A stretch of 64,000 nucleotides of DNA from NCBI RefSeq assembly GCF_027023985.1, contig NZ_JALVTW010000032.1, forward strand, positions 1 through 64,000, written 5' to 3'. Below, piece by piece: positions 8,423 through 15,575 of the stretch (position 1 is its first letter; every line of letters begins with the position of its first letter). The translations under genes and the position numbers were made by a program. The notes under the pieces are model-generated. The model saw only the letters and a program-made list of their open reading frames with translations. It had not been told where the DNA came from and did no database searches. This DNA is from Persephonella sp. Its GTDB lineage: Bacteria > Aquificota > Aquificia > Aquificales > Hydrogenothermaceae.

Positions 8423-8441
8423 GCTTTACCTCCTATTGTTT

Positions 8442-8846
8442 TTAGAAAGGAACATCTTCATCTGAGGAAAAATCCTCAGTTTCGATATCAAGGTCTGATT
8501 CTTTTGATTTTTCTTCTTTGGATGATTTCCCGGAGAGAATACTAACCCTATCCGCTACTATCTTTATTTTTGATTTCTTATTTCCTGCTGCATCTGTCCA
8601 TCTATCCTGTCTGAGCTGTCCTTCAACAAGTATCTGTGTTCCTTTGTTAAGCTGCTTCCCAAGTCTTTCTGCAAGCTGACCGAATGTCTCAATATCAAAG
8701 AAATATGTTTCTTCTTTCCATTCGTTATTAACTCTATAAGGTCTGTTAACAGCTATAGAAAAACTTGTAACCTGAGAACCGCTCGGAAGAAATCTAATCT
8801 CCGGGTCTCGTGTAAGTCTGCCAATTAGAAAAACTTTATTCAGCAA
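8442..8846 (-). CDS. ssb: Single-stranded DNA-binding protein
   Basis: A 134-residue SSB. The OB fold begins MLNKVFLIGRLTRDPEIRF and contains the TSFSIAVNRPY and YFFDIETFGQLAE segments. It ends in an acidic linker and the DEDVPF tip that binds replication and repair partners. The length is slightly short for a bacterial SSB and usual for a phage-encoded one. The start overlaps the end of the rusA gene by 11 nt. It coats single strands at the phage fork and probably works with the RecT annealase encoded at 15572. Confidence 0.94.
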   Translation of the reverse strand: MLNKVFLIGRLTRDPEIRFLPSGSQVTSFSIAVNRPYRVNNEWKEETYFFDIETFGQLAERLGKQLNKGTQILVEGQLRQDRWTDAAGNKKSKIKIVADRVSILSGKSSKEEKSKESDLDIETEDFSSDEDVPF

Positions 8847-9201
8847 TGTTTATCTCCTTTATTTCTATGATTGTTAGATGTCCTTTTTCTTTGGAAACTC
8901 TTTTCTTGAAATGTCCGTCTGTGATGAGGTTGTCGTCTGCTATAACACCGGCTTCCTCAAGACAGTCATTTAGTATTTTGAGTCTGTTATCTACATCTCT
9001 TTTTTTACGGTCTGGAAAATAGAACGTATAGAATATTTCAACTTCCTGGGTGATTGTTGGAAGTCTCCACTGCTGTTTTATCTGCAGAACTATGTCTTTT
9101 ATTTCCTTTTGCTGCGTTTTGTATATAAAAGGTTTCCCGTTTTTCTTCCCTATTGCTCTTCTGTTGCCCGATGGGATTTTGCCCTGGATGATTATTTTCA
9201 T
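8836..9201 (-). CDS. rusA: RusA-family Holliday junction resolvase (phage)
   Basis: A 121-residue protein with the RusA signature KRDVDNRLKILNDCLEEAGV-(x)-DD around residues 60-80. The aspartates correspond to the metal-binding residues that cut four-way junctions. It is placed in the replication operon between the CII-like regulator and SSB. It would resolve recombination or replication intermediates before packaging. A second, only distantly similar RusA-family gene lies in the chromosomal part of the window at 39710. Confidence 0.9.
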   Translation of the reverse strand: MKIIIQGKIPSGNRRAIGKKNGKPFIYKTQQKEIKDIVLQIKQQWRLPTITQEVEIFYTFYFPDRKKRDVDNRLKILNDCLEEAGVIADDNLITDGHFKKRVSKEKGHLTIIEIKEINIAE

Positions 9202-9620
9202 TTGAACTCCCCGTTTATTAAGGCTTTTTCCAGCTTGTCTAATATTTCTTTTGCTTCTTTAACTTCTTTTACAAGCTTTTGTCTTTCAAAGAGTGTTAAT
9301 TCCCCATCCTCTAAGGCTTTCATCATCTCGTTGATTACATCTGTTAGTTCTTTTGTGATTAGATGAGGGAGCAAATTGTGATTTTGCTCTACCTTTACAT
9401 GTGCAACAAACCAATCAACCAATAATGTGGTATTTAAAACTTTAGAAAGGGTTATGATATGGTCAGGTCTTGGATGGTATTCCTCATTAGGATTGAAGTA
9501 TTTCTTTATTGCAGATAAAGGGATGTTGCTTTCATTTGCTATCTGCTCATAAGTTTTGCCTGATTTTTGATAAGCAATAAACAAAACCGCTTTAAAGCTT
9601 AACTGGTCTAAACCTATCAT
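9198..9620 (-). CDS. CII-like phage regulator (HTH)
   Basis: A 140-residue protein with an N-terminal helix-turn-helix (KSGKTYEQIANESNIPLSAIKKYF, residues about 19-42) and a helical C-terminal half (ITKELTDVINEMMKALEDGEL...) suited to oligomerisation. It resembles phage regulatory proteins of the CII family. It is the first gene after the terminator that follows the Cro-like gene, the position of cII in lambda (cro - tR1 - cII - O - P). It probably controls the lysis/lysogeny decision. Ribosome-binding site GGAG lies 9 nt before the ATG. Confidence 0.65.
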   Translation of the reverse strand: MIGLDQLSFKAVLFIAYQKSGKTYEQIANESNIPLSAIKKYFNPNEEYHPRPDHIITLSKVLNTTLLVDWFVAHVKVEQNHNLLPHLITKELTDVINEMMKALEDGELTLFERQKLVKEVKEAKEILDKLEKALINGEFK

Positions 9621-9696
9621 TTTGTTCTACTCCAATCAGTTTTTCCTGTTTTACCCTTATTAACAAGGAGGGTCGCTAATGAGCTACTTAAAAACA

Positions 9697-9718
9697 GGGG
9701 CAGAGCCCTCTCTGCCCC
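9697..9718 (-). terminator. Rho-independent terminator after the cro-like gene
   Basis: A 9-bp perfect stem (GGGGCAGAG / CTCTGCCCC) with a 4-nt loop is followed on the minus strand by TGTTTTTAA. It separates the cro-like gene (9772-10038) from the CII-like gene and replication operon, the position of lambda tR1. This suggests read-through or antitermination control of phage replication. Confidence 0.8.
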
Positions 9719-9771
9719 ATTGGAGGTTAGGAGGACCTCATGGCAACTGCCGAGGGAGGGGGAGGTGCTTC

Positions 9772-10038
9772 TCATTTGGCCGCTCCGGTAAGGTTTTTAT
9801 TCAAGTATTCTTCTATTTCTTTTTGATACTCTTCAGGAAATACAAGCCATTCTTTTTTAATTTCTCCACCTGTTGCTCTTTCTATGGCTATGGCGGTGTC
9901 TGCTCCAATATCTCTATCCCCCTTAAGCAAAAGCCACAGAAATTGATAAGAAATTCCAACATTTTCAGCAAATTTTGTCTTAGGAATTTCATGCCTATCA
10001 ATGTAAGCCTTTATTATCTCTTTAGGTTCTATCTGCAT
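9772..10038 (-). CDS. Cro-like XRE-family regulator
   Basis: An 88-residue protein with a helix-turn-helix (KTKFAENVGISYQFLWLLLKGDRDIGADTAIAIERATGG, residues about 20-58). It is transcribed divergently from the CI-like repressor with shared operators between them, the position of lambda cro. GGAGG lies 8 nt before the ATG. A strong sigma70-like promoter at 10060-10088 drives it. It is followed by a terminator. Confidence 0.78.
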   Translation of the reverse strand: MQIEPKEIIKAYIDRHEIPKTKFAENVGISYQFLWLLLKGDRDIGADTAIAIERATGGEIKKEWLVFPEEYQKEIEEYLNKNLTGAAK

Positions 10039-10059
10039 GTTATTAACCTCCTGTATGAA

Positions 10060-10088
10060 AATATAAACAATAGTTTGTATAAAGTCAA
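10060..10088 (-). promoter_or_regulatory. Leftward early promoter (pR-like) with operator
   Basis: On the minus strand, TTGACT (10083-10088) and TATATT (10060-10065) are separated by exactly 17 nt. The spacer contains an imperfect operator built from TATAAACAA (10062-10070) facing TTTGTATA. The architecture is the same as the rightward promoter at 14278, so one repressor can silence both. It drives the cro-like gene and, past the terminator, the replication operon. Confidence 0.8.
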
Positions 10089-10093
10089 TAGAA

Positions 10094-10139
10094 AAATAAA
10101 CAAAAATTTATTGAGTTTATCAACACTTGTTTATATGCT
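10094..10139 (+). promoter_or_regulatory. CI promoter and additional operator half-sites
   Basis: Half-site AATAAACAA lies at 10095-10103 and TTGTTTATA at 10127-10135. With TATAAACAA at 10062 this gives three sites about 32-33 bp (three helical turns) apart. A plus-strand promoter candidate for the repressor is TTGAGT (10111-10116), a 17-nt spacer and TATGCT (10134-10139). The last half-site overlaps its -10 box, which would allow autoregulation. Confidence 0.6.
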
Positions 10140-10157
10140 TAAGGGGAAAGAAAAGTA

Positions 10158-10850
10158 ATGGTTTATATGGATATGGAATTAGACATTAATAGACGGGAAA
10201 TTCAGGATAAGATAAGGGAAAAAGTTAAAGCATTAATGCAAGAAAGAGGGCTAAAGCAAAAAGACTTGGTTGAAAAAAGCGGATTGTCGCAGGTTTTTAT
10301 TTCTTATTTTCTTACTGGAAAAAGAAATATAGGTTTTAATGCATTAGAAAAAATCGCCCAAGCCTTAGGGGTTAGTGTAGCGGAGTTGTTATCCAGTCCT
10401 GAAGAGAAGAGAAGCAAATTAGAGGAAGTGGAAGAGATAACAGATGTAGTATTATTGCCCGTTGTAGCTGATGTGCCAGCTGGGGGATTTGAGAGTGGAG
10501 ATGTAGAGATAGAGGATTACTTACCAGCTCCAAAATCCATGCTTGCAGGAGTGCCGAAAGAGTTTGCAGCATGGTGGAAAGTTTCAGGAACTTCAATGTC
10601 TCCAGAGATAAATCCCGGGGATTTAGTTTTGGTTGCTTACGGTGGATTTGTGGACATAAAAAACGGAGATAGAGTAATAGCTGTTATAAATGGAGAAAGG
10701 ACATTAAAAAGATTTTACGATAAAGGAGAATACATAATTCTCCAGCCGGTAAACGACAAAGACCATGAACCAATAATAATAAAAAAAGACCAGTTAAAAG
10801 AAAGCCCGATATATCTGTATAAAGTGCTTGGAGTGTTTAAGAGGTATTGA
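10158..10850 (+). CDS. cI: CI-like phage repressor, XRE + S24 (LexA-like) peptidase
   Basis: A 230-residue protein. The N-terminal HTH (residues about 27-80: GLKQKDLVEKSGLSQVFISYFLTGK) binds DNA. The C-terminal S24 domain carries a PAGG cleavage site near residue 112, the catalytic serine in SGTSMSPEI and the catalytic lysine in GERTLKRF. RecA filaments formed after DNA damage would trigger self-cleavage and induction. Starts at 10158, 10167 or 10173 are all possible; the predicted promoter leaves only a short leader. Its likely operators carry the half-site TATAAACAA both here and at 14287. Confidence 0.9.
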   Translation: MVYMDMELDINRREIQDKIREKVKALMQERGLKQKDLVEKSGLSQVFISYFLTGKRNIGFNALEKIAQALGVSVAELLSSPEEKRSKLEEVEEITDVVLLPVVADVPAGGFESGDVEIEDYLPAPKSMLAGVPKEFAAWWKVSGTSMSPEINPGDLVLVAYGGFVDIKNGDRVIAVINGERTLKRFYDKGEYIILQPVNDKDHEPIIIKKDQLKESPIYLYKVLGVFKRY

Positions 10851-10884
10851 AGTTACATTATTATTGCCTCATAAAAGAAAATAT

Positions 10885-11931
10885 ATGATAATTAAAAATA
10901 TGGAAACCTTAAATTTATTAACTCAACTTGGGAATAAGATAAAACTTGCAAGAAAAGAGCTTGGATTTAAAAAAAGAGAGGATTTTGCGAAAATAATCAA
11001 TATAGATGTTTCTATATTGAAAGAAATAGAAAATGGGAAGACCGCTCCACCATACAAAATAATAAGTTTTTTATGCAAAGAACTGGGGATTTCTCCTCGT
11101 GCTTTCATTTATAGTAGCAAACAAGAAGTTTCATATAGGGGGAATAAAAAATTAGCAATTTCAGATAAGATTAAAATACAAACTATAATACAAAATATTA
11201 ATGATTTAATAGAATTAAATGCAATTAGACATAATAGGTTTGATTTTGAAGGAGATAATAATCCAGTTGTGGCTGCAAGAGATTTTATAAAATATTATAA
11301 ATTATCCGACAGAGATTTTAATACTTGGGACAAAATAAAAGACATTCTTTCAGAAAAAGAAATATATATTTTTGGTTTACCATTAAAATCAAAATCTGGG
11401 GCTGTTCCTCAGGAAGAGCCTTTTTTCATTATTTTAAATTCAAATGAACCAATAGATAGATGGTCATTCTCTTTGCTCCATGAAATAGGACATTTAATAG
11501 CTCCTCCCGATTTCAAAAAAGATGAAGAATATGCGAATGCCTTTGCTTCAAATGTTTTAATTCCAGAAGAATTGGTTCCAGAGTTATGGAAAAAGTTAAA
11601 AGATTATATTACTAATTATAAATTTGGGACTTTTTATAGGAAAGTAAGACAAATGAACAAATATATTTCTCCCGAAGCTGTTTTTTACAAACTTATTTCA
11701 GTATACCTTCCAGATGAAATTTGGAAGTTCCAAAAGTTTAAAAAATATTCACAAGAGGAGAGAAGAAAGGAAAAACATACTACTGTTACTAAAAATAAAA
11801 TATTACTTCCTAAAGTATATGCAGAGAAAATTTTAGATTTATACGAGAATAACAAAATCACCGAAAAAAGAGCAGACGAGTTATTATTAGGTCAATTTGA
11901 AAAAATATCAGATTTAAGAAAAAGAAAATGA
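10885..11931 (+). CDS. XRE + ImmA/IrrE-type metalloprotease
   Basis: About 349 residues from the ATG at 10885. The N-terminal HTH (LGNKIKLARKELGFKKREDFAKIINIDVSILKEIENGK) is followed by an ImmA/IrrE zinc-protease domain with LLHEIGHLI near residue 195 and the second motif DEEYANAFASNVLIPEE. Proteins of this family cleave phage or ICE repressors, or act as antitoxins. The next gene, a PIN-like protein, overlaps the stop by 4 nt, so they form a pair. The start is uncertain: ATG 10900 is also possible, and neither has a strong ribosome-binding site. Base composition is more AT-rich than the phage replication genes. Confidence 0.8.
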   Translation: MIIKNMETLNLLTQLGNKIKLARKELGFKKREDFAKIINIDVSILKEIENGKTAPPYKIISFLCKELGISPRAFIYSSKQEVSYRGNKKLAISDKIKIQTIIQNINDLIELNAIRHNRFDFEGDNNPVVAARDFIKYYKLSDRDFNTWDKIKDILSEKEIYIFGLPLKSKSGAVPQEEPFFIILNSNEPIDRWSFSLLHEIGHLIAPPDFKKDEEYANAFASNVLIPEELVPELWKKLKDYITNYKFGTFYRKVRQMNKYISPEAVFYKLISVYLPDEIWKFQKFKKYSQEERRKEKHTTVTKNKILLPKVYAEKILDLYENNKITEKRADELLLGQFEKISDLRKRK

Positions 11932-12473
11932 AAATATATTTAGACTCAACTGTAATTTTAAATTTTATCAAACCCTATAAAGATAACCATCAAATACATC
12001 GACATTTAATAACATTTGTAGAAAATAGGAAGAAAAATCAAGAAACAGTAATTACTACCACCTACATTTATGAAGAAGAAATAAAATATCCCGAGGAAGC
12101 AAAAGAAGAAGTCTTTTTGTTTGTTGAAAAAGAAGAGGTTCCCTTTGATTTCTATTCGGAAGAACCTCCACCTAATATAGATTTAGGAGAATGGAGTATC
12201 TGGCAATGTGCTAAAAAGAAATTAGAGAATTCAGAGAGATGTTGTGTATTGTCAGATGATAGCCACGCCAGAGAATTTTTTTCTAATAAAGAATTGTTAC
12301 CTTGTAGATATATAAATCCTCCCAAAGAAGGGGTTGGCGGGACAATGGGAATTTTAATTCATTTAAAAGAAGAACAAATAATCTCAGAAGATGAATATAA
12401 CCAATTAATTAATACAATGAAAAAATACGGAGCCAGACTTCCTGTCAAAAAAACAAATCAAAGCAACGAATAA
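11928..12473 (+). CDS. PIN-like RNase (toxin-like partner)
   Basis: A 181-residue protein beginning MKIYLDSTVILNFIKPY, the first beta strand and first Asp of PIN domains. A central acidic region (EEEIKYPEEAKEE, GEWSIWQCAKKK) follows, then a VLSDDSHARE segment near residue 105 that supplies the later acidic residues. PIN domains are metal-dependent RNases. The overlap with the XRE-ImmA gene suggests a toxin-antitoxin or abortive-infection pair expressed from the prophage. There is no PIN crystal-type certainty from sequence alone; substrate unknown. Confidence 0.65.
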   Translation: MKIYLDSTVILNFIKPYKDNHQIHRHLITFVENRKKNQETVITTTYIYEEEIKYPEEAKEEVFLFVEKEEVPFDFYSEEPPPNIDLGEWSIWQCAKKKLENSERCCVLSDDSHAREFFSNKELLPCRYINPPKEGVGGTMGILIHLKEEQIISEDEYNQLINTMKKYGARLPVKKTNQSNE

Positions 12474-12495
12474 AATAAATCCAAATATCTCTTAA

Positions 12496-13392
12496 TCAAA
12501 ACAGTTTCTTATTTTCTGAAGGAGGAATGACTTTATGAACCTTCACGACAGTAAACTCTTTATTTACAAATTCATCCAATTTCGTGTCATATACTTGTAG
12601 TATTTCTAAATCACATAAAAGTTTGGTTCCTTTTTTAAAAGAGTAATTATCAATAGATGTAAAGAATTTATCATCTTTTATATGAGCGGAAATTTTGTTA
12701 CCTTCATATAGAAACTCCCATTTCCTATTTTCAGCAAATACTACTTTTACGACAGTGAGGTAAACATTTTCTTTTGTGATTATTCTTGTTCTTTCCTCAA
12801 ATATAGGGTTAGGTATTTTTAGATACCCTAAATCTTCATTGCTTACTTTTACAGATTTACCAATTTCACTTTTAACTTCAAACCCTTCTATATTTTCGTC
12901 ATCTGCAACAGGTTCTGCTATTTTGATAATAGCCTCATCTATTAGTTCATCTTCTTTTGCAAGTTTATAAACAGTTTTATCTATCTCTAATTGATTATTG
13001 CTTCCATTGATAATAATGACTTTTCCATCCTCTTCTTTTACTTCCTTGGGCTTTTCTCCTTTTAAAAAGACTTTTAGGATTATTAAACCAATAGCGATTT
13101 CTATAATATCTTTCACATTATCTAATGAAATGCTATCTCCGAGTAAGGATTTAATCTTATCAATAGTGTCAAGAGCGAGATTTAAATCAACAATAAAGCT
13201 GCCTTTTTCTGTTTTGCTTATATAGATATTTAGCTTCTTGGGAATATTTAATTGGCTGTGAACTTCTTCAAGTAGATTAACATACCCAAGAAGAGAAACA
13301 AGAAGTGTGTTTGCCTTAATTTCTTCTATGTCACCATTATATTTAAACTGAACAGAAACAGGTTTCATTTTAAACCACAAAAATTTTTTCAT
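12496..13392 (-). CDS. Unknown phage protein, about 298 aa
   Basis: Start chosen at ATG 13392, with AGGATTTAGGATT upstream; ATG 13368 (MKPVSVQF) is an alternative. The N-terminal domain (FKYNGDIEEIKANTLLVSLLGYVNLLEEVHSQLN... KGSFIVDLNLAL) resembles a widespread uncharacterised family found in mobile elements that I recognise only by pattern. A hydrophobic segment around residues 100-115 (IIEIAIGLIILKVFL) may be membrane-associated. The C-terminal 150 residues are beta-rich. It lies in the immunity segment between CI and the second operator, so it may be expressed in the lysogen. Function unknown. Confidence 0.65.
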   Translation of the reverse strand: MKKFLWFKMKPVSVQFKYNGDIEEIKANTLLVSLLGYVNLLEEVHSQLNIPKKLNIYISKTEKGSFIVDLNLALDTIDKIKSLLGDSISLDNVKDIIEIAIGLIILKVFLKGEKPKEVKEEDGKVIIINGSNNQLEIDKTVYKLAKEDELIDEAIIKIAEPVADDENIEGFEVKSEIGKSVKVSNEDLGYLKIPNPIFEERTRIITKENVYLTVVKVVFAENRKWEFLYEGNKISAHIKDDKFFTSIDNYSFKKGTKLLCDLEILQVYDTKLDEFVNKEFTVVKVHKVIPPSENKKLF

Positions 13393-13425
13393 AATCCTAA
13401 ATCCTATTAGTAACAAAATCAATAC

Positions 13426-13470
13426 CACTACATATAGTAGTCATCTCAAGAGTCAAAGCACTATATATAG
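13426..13470. promoter_or_regulatory. Paired CACTAYATATAG repeats between divergent genes
   Basis: CACTACATATAG at 13426-13437 and CACTATATATAG at 13459-13470, 33 bp apart, lie between the divergent unknown genes 12496 (minus) and 13521 (plus). The first sits in an inverted repeat ACTAC-ATATA-GTAGT. The spacing of three helical turns suggests binding sites for one regulator of both genes. No function is known. Confidence 0.4.
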
Positions 13471-13520
13471 CCCATCTCCTCCAAAGTTTGATAAAATAAA
13501 ACCCAAAAAGGAGGGCAGCT

Positions 13521-13946
13521 ATGCTGGAGAAATTAGCCACCCAAAACCACAAATACTTGTTTTTTACAACCGCAGAGAAGGCAATAAGAAATAGACTTAA
13601 AGAAAGAATTAAAACCAATTGCCAAGAACTTGAAAAATTTTTGTTAATTAATGAAGAAGATGTGCCTATTGTGATTGACGAGATTTTACTCAAACTTGTT
13701 GATGAATTAAAATTCACATACAAAGATATCAATTCTACAGCATATATAGATGTTAAGCTGTTTGATAAGTTTATAGGAAATTTCAAATTAGCGGAAGAAA
13801 AACCTATAAAAATAGGATACGTTACCATGTATAGTTTCTCTCTACTCATAGATTCGGAAATTTTGAACCAAATAGCCGCACAAATAGAAGAAGCACTGAT
13901 TGCAGATTTATTTTCTTTTATCCATCTCATATCGGATAGCTTTTAA
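13521..13946 (+). CDS. Unknown phage protein, 141 aa
   Basis: A soluble charged protein (MLEKLATQNHKYLFFTTAEKAIRNRLKERI...) with no membrane segment or recognisable motif. AAGGAGGGCAGCT directly before the ATG is a strong ribosome-binding site and favours this frame over the longer antisense frame. The 3' end overlaps the convergent gene at 13908. It lies in the immunity segment, so it is a candidate lysogen-expressed accessory gene. Confidence 0.6.
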   Translation: MLEKLATQNHKYLFFTTAEKAIRNRLKERIKTNCQELEKFLLINEEDVPIVIDEILLKLVDELKFTYKDINSTAYIDVKLFDKFIGNFKLAEEKPIKIGYVTMYSFSLLIDSEILNQIAAQIEEALIADLFSFIHLISDSF

Positions 13947-14210
13947 ATTGATTTTTACTAATGTTTGTATAACATCAGGGTCTACTAAAGCCCATTTTGC
14001 ATAACTATAGGTTTGTCCGTATGTTATATTTTTTAAATCTTCTTTATAGTGGTTTACAATAACATCCAAAAGCTCCATTACCGTTTCTATAGCAAGACTT
14101 TTGTTTTCATGGTCCAGAACTGCATCATAATGCTTACTAAGCACCTCTGTTAAATCCCTAACAAATGGATGTATCACATCCACAAGCAAATCAGGTTTTT
14201 TGTTTTCCAT
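13908..14210 (-). CDS. Unknown small phage protein, 100 aa
   Basis: A helical soluble protein (KPDLLVDVIHPFVRDLTEVLSKHYDAVLDHENKSL...) transcribed leftward from the second operator region. It ends convergently with, and overlaps, the 13521 gene. GGAGATGAGATG gives a plausible ribosome-binding site. No family recognised. Its divergence from the early rightward operon across a shared operator suggests repressor control. Confidence 0.6.
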   Translation of the reverse strand: MENKKPDLLVDVIHPFVRDLTEVLSKHYDAVLDHENKSLAIETVMELLDVIVNHYKEDLKNITYGQTYSYAKWALVDPDVIQTLVKINLKAIRYEMDKRK

Positions 14211-14252
14211 CTCATCTCCTCCAATCCCTTTGTTTCCTTTATTTTAGCATAA

Positions 14253-14320
14253 AATAAACAAAAGTTTACAAAAAGGGTTGACATTCTATAAACAATTGTT
14301 TATATTAATAAACAACAAAG
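14253..14320 (+). promoter_or_regulatory. Early rightward promoter (pL-like) overlapped by CI operators
   Basis: TTGACA (14278-14283), a 17-nt spacer and TATATT (14301-14306) form a near-consensus sigma70 promoter. The 18-bp perfect palindrome TATAAACAATTGTTTATA (14287-14304) fills the spacer and overlaps the -10 box. Further half-sites are ATAAACAAAAGTTTAC near 14254 and AATAAACAA near 14307. The half-site is the same as in the cro/cI intergenic region. It drives the operon of small genes, recT and the RAMP-like gene, and would be silenced in the lysogen. Confidence 0.85.
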
Positions 14321-14340
14321 CATGAAGGAGGTGCAGGAAG

Positions 14341-14571
14341 ATGCAATACATCTACTACTCAAGGAAGAAAACAGAGGTTCCAAGAAAAGTTGAGAATGAG
14401 GGGCTCTTGGCAGCTGCATTGGTAGATGAAGGGTATTATGTTCTGGTTTCTGACTTTGCTTATCCAGAAAACTACAGAATGAAAGACATAGAAAAAGCAG
14501 AAGGTAAAAAAGCAAGGAAGAAAACATACAGAATAGGCAGGAGAGGACAAAGAAAATGCTTGATTTCATAA
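14341..14571 (+). CDS. Small basic early phage protein, unknown
   Basis: A 76-residue protein, the first gene of the rightward early operon, about 35 nt downstream of the promoter -10 box, with GGAGGTGCAGGAAG before the ATG. The C-terminal half is strongly basic (KAEGKKARKKTYRIGRRGQRK). First genes of early operons are often anti-termination or host-takeover factors. The basic tail would fit RNA or DNA binding, but no family is recognised. Confidence 0.65.
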   Translation: MQYIYYSRKKTEVPRKVENEGLLAAALVDEGYYVLVSDFAYPENYRMKDIEKAEGKKARKKTYRIGRRGQRKCLIS

Positions 14572-14585
14572 AGGAGGTGGCAAGG

Positions 14586-14759
14586 ATGCAAACAGCAACA
14601 GAACTACAGGAACTCATTTACCTTAGAACCAAAGTAAATGAACTGGAGATGAAAATTCATCTCCTGGAGAAAGCTCTGGAATTTGTCGCACAGAGAGTAG
14701 ATGAAGAAAGAGAAAAGAAAAACACAGAATACTTAGTTAAACAAATCTTACAAAAATAG
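14586..14759 (+). CDS. Small coiled-coil early phage protein
   Basis: A 57-residue helical protein. The ATG at 14586 is preferred because AGGAGGTGGCAAGG lies directly upstream. The sequence (LQELIYLRTKVNELEMKIHLLEKALEFVAQRV) has leucine-rich heptads typical of a coiled coil. Function unknown. Confidence 0.6.
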   Translation: MQTATELQELIYLRTKVNELEMKIHLLEKALEFVAQRVDEEREKKNTEYLVKQILQK

Positions 14760-14771
14760 GAGGTGATTATC

Positions 14772-14984
14772 ATGCAAAAGTTTAGTGTAGCAACCCGTAA
14801 GGGTTTAATTCACACAACAGATTTCAAATCAGCCTGTAGAATTTTGCAGTTTGAGTTAGAGCAACAGAAAAAAAGAAAGTCCCAGCAAACACACGACTGG
14901 GACAAAGAATTCCAAGCACTCTTAGACAATTACATCCCAAATTCACAAAAAGAAATAGAAAAAATGAAAGGAGGGCAGCTGTGA
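14772..14984 (+). CDS. Small early phage protein, unknown
   Basis: A 70-residue charged protein (MQKFSVATRKGLIHTTDFKSACRILQFELEQQ). The ATG at 14772 is preferred over a GTG three codons upstream because of the AGGAGGTGATTATC spacing. Its TGA stop overlaps the next ATG (TGATG), indicating translational coupling. Function unknown. Confidence 0.6.
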   Translation: MQKFSVATRKGLIHTTDFKSACRILQFELEQQKKRKSQQTHDWDKEFQALLDNYIPNSQKEIEKMKGGQL

Positions 14985-15214
14985 TGAACAAGATAGCAAA
15001 AACTAACCACTTAAGGAATGATTTATGTTGGGAAATTTTTTGTTGTGAACCCATCAGATGGTATGGATATAACGATTCTTATTGGTGGAATAAAGTATCA
15101 AAAAGACAAGAGGTTAAAAGACAAAAATGCAGCAAATGCGGGAAAGTTTACGAGATAGATTTTGAAACAAACATCGTTAAGGAGGTAAACAATCATGATG
15201 GAATACATCTATGA
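14984..15214 (+). CDS. Small zinc-ribbon-like early phage protein
   Basis: A 76-residue protein with aromatic- and cysteine-rich sequence (DLCWEIFCCEP, then KCSKCGKVYEI). The CSKCG knuckle with upstream cysteines suggests a bound metal. It is coupled to the upstream gene by a TGATG overlap with AGGAGGGCAGCT upstream, and it overlaps the next gene by 20 nt. Function unknown. Confidence 0.55.
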   Translation: MNKIAKTNHLRNDLCWEIFCCEPIRWYGYNDSYWWNKVSKRQEVKRQKCSKCGKVYEIDFETNIVKEVNNHDGIHL

Positions 15215-15575
15215 ACTCATTGAGAAAATCAAGAATCAACAAATCAAGATTTTAGAACTGGAAAGAGAACTCTTTTATCTCAAAGAAGTAAAAGCAGATA
15301 AAGAAAAAGAGAAAAAAGACATAGAAGCAACAGTATGGAATGAGGTTGTATTTGACAAAGAACTCAAAAATGAAGCACAAAGAAAAGCAAGATATCAACA
15401 GAAATTGGAAGAATGGGACGCTTATTTAGGAGTTTTAGACAGGATTGCAGAACTGGAGAAAAAAATCTCAGACCTTATCTATCAAATCAAAAAAGAAAAC
15501 ATAGAGCTTGATTATCTCAAAAGGCTCTATGAGATAGAAAAACTTAAAAAAGAAAAAGAGGAGGCAGTGTCATGA
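15195..15575 (+). CDS. Coiled-coil phage protein preceding RecT
   Basis: A 126-residue, almost wholly helical protein (IKNQQIKILELERELFYLKEVKADKEKEKKD...). AAGGAGG lies upstream of the paired ATG codons 15195 and 15198. It overlaps the recT start by 4 nt. The position upstream of recT could suit a recombination partner such as a small SSB-binding or Gam-like factor, but the sequence is only a coiled coil and no family is recognised. Confidence 0.6.
   Translation: MMEYIYELIEKIKNQQIKILELERELFYLKEVKADKEKEKKDIEATVWNEVVFDKELKNEAQRKARYQQKLEEWDAYLGVLDRIAELEKKISDLIYQIKKENIELDYLKRLYEIEKLKKEKEEAVS

Noticed and set aside
9679-10158. Plus-strand frame of 159 codons
   Set aside because: It is antisense to the whole cro-like gene and crosses its terminator and operators. 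Only the start signals are noteworthy.
13397-13930. Minus-strand frame of 177 codons
   Set aside because: It is antisense to the 13521 gene, which has a strong Shine-Dalgarno and better protein composition; the minus frame is serine-rich shadow sequence.
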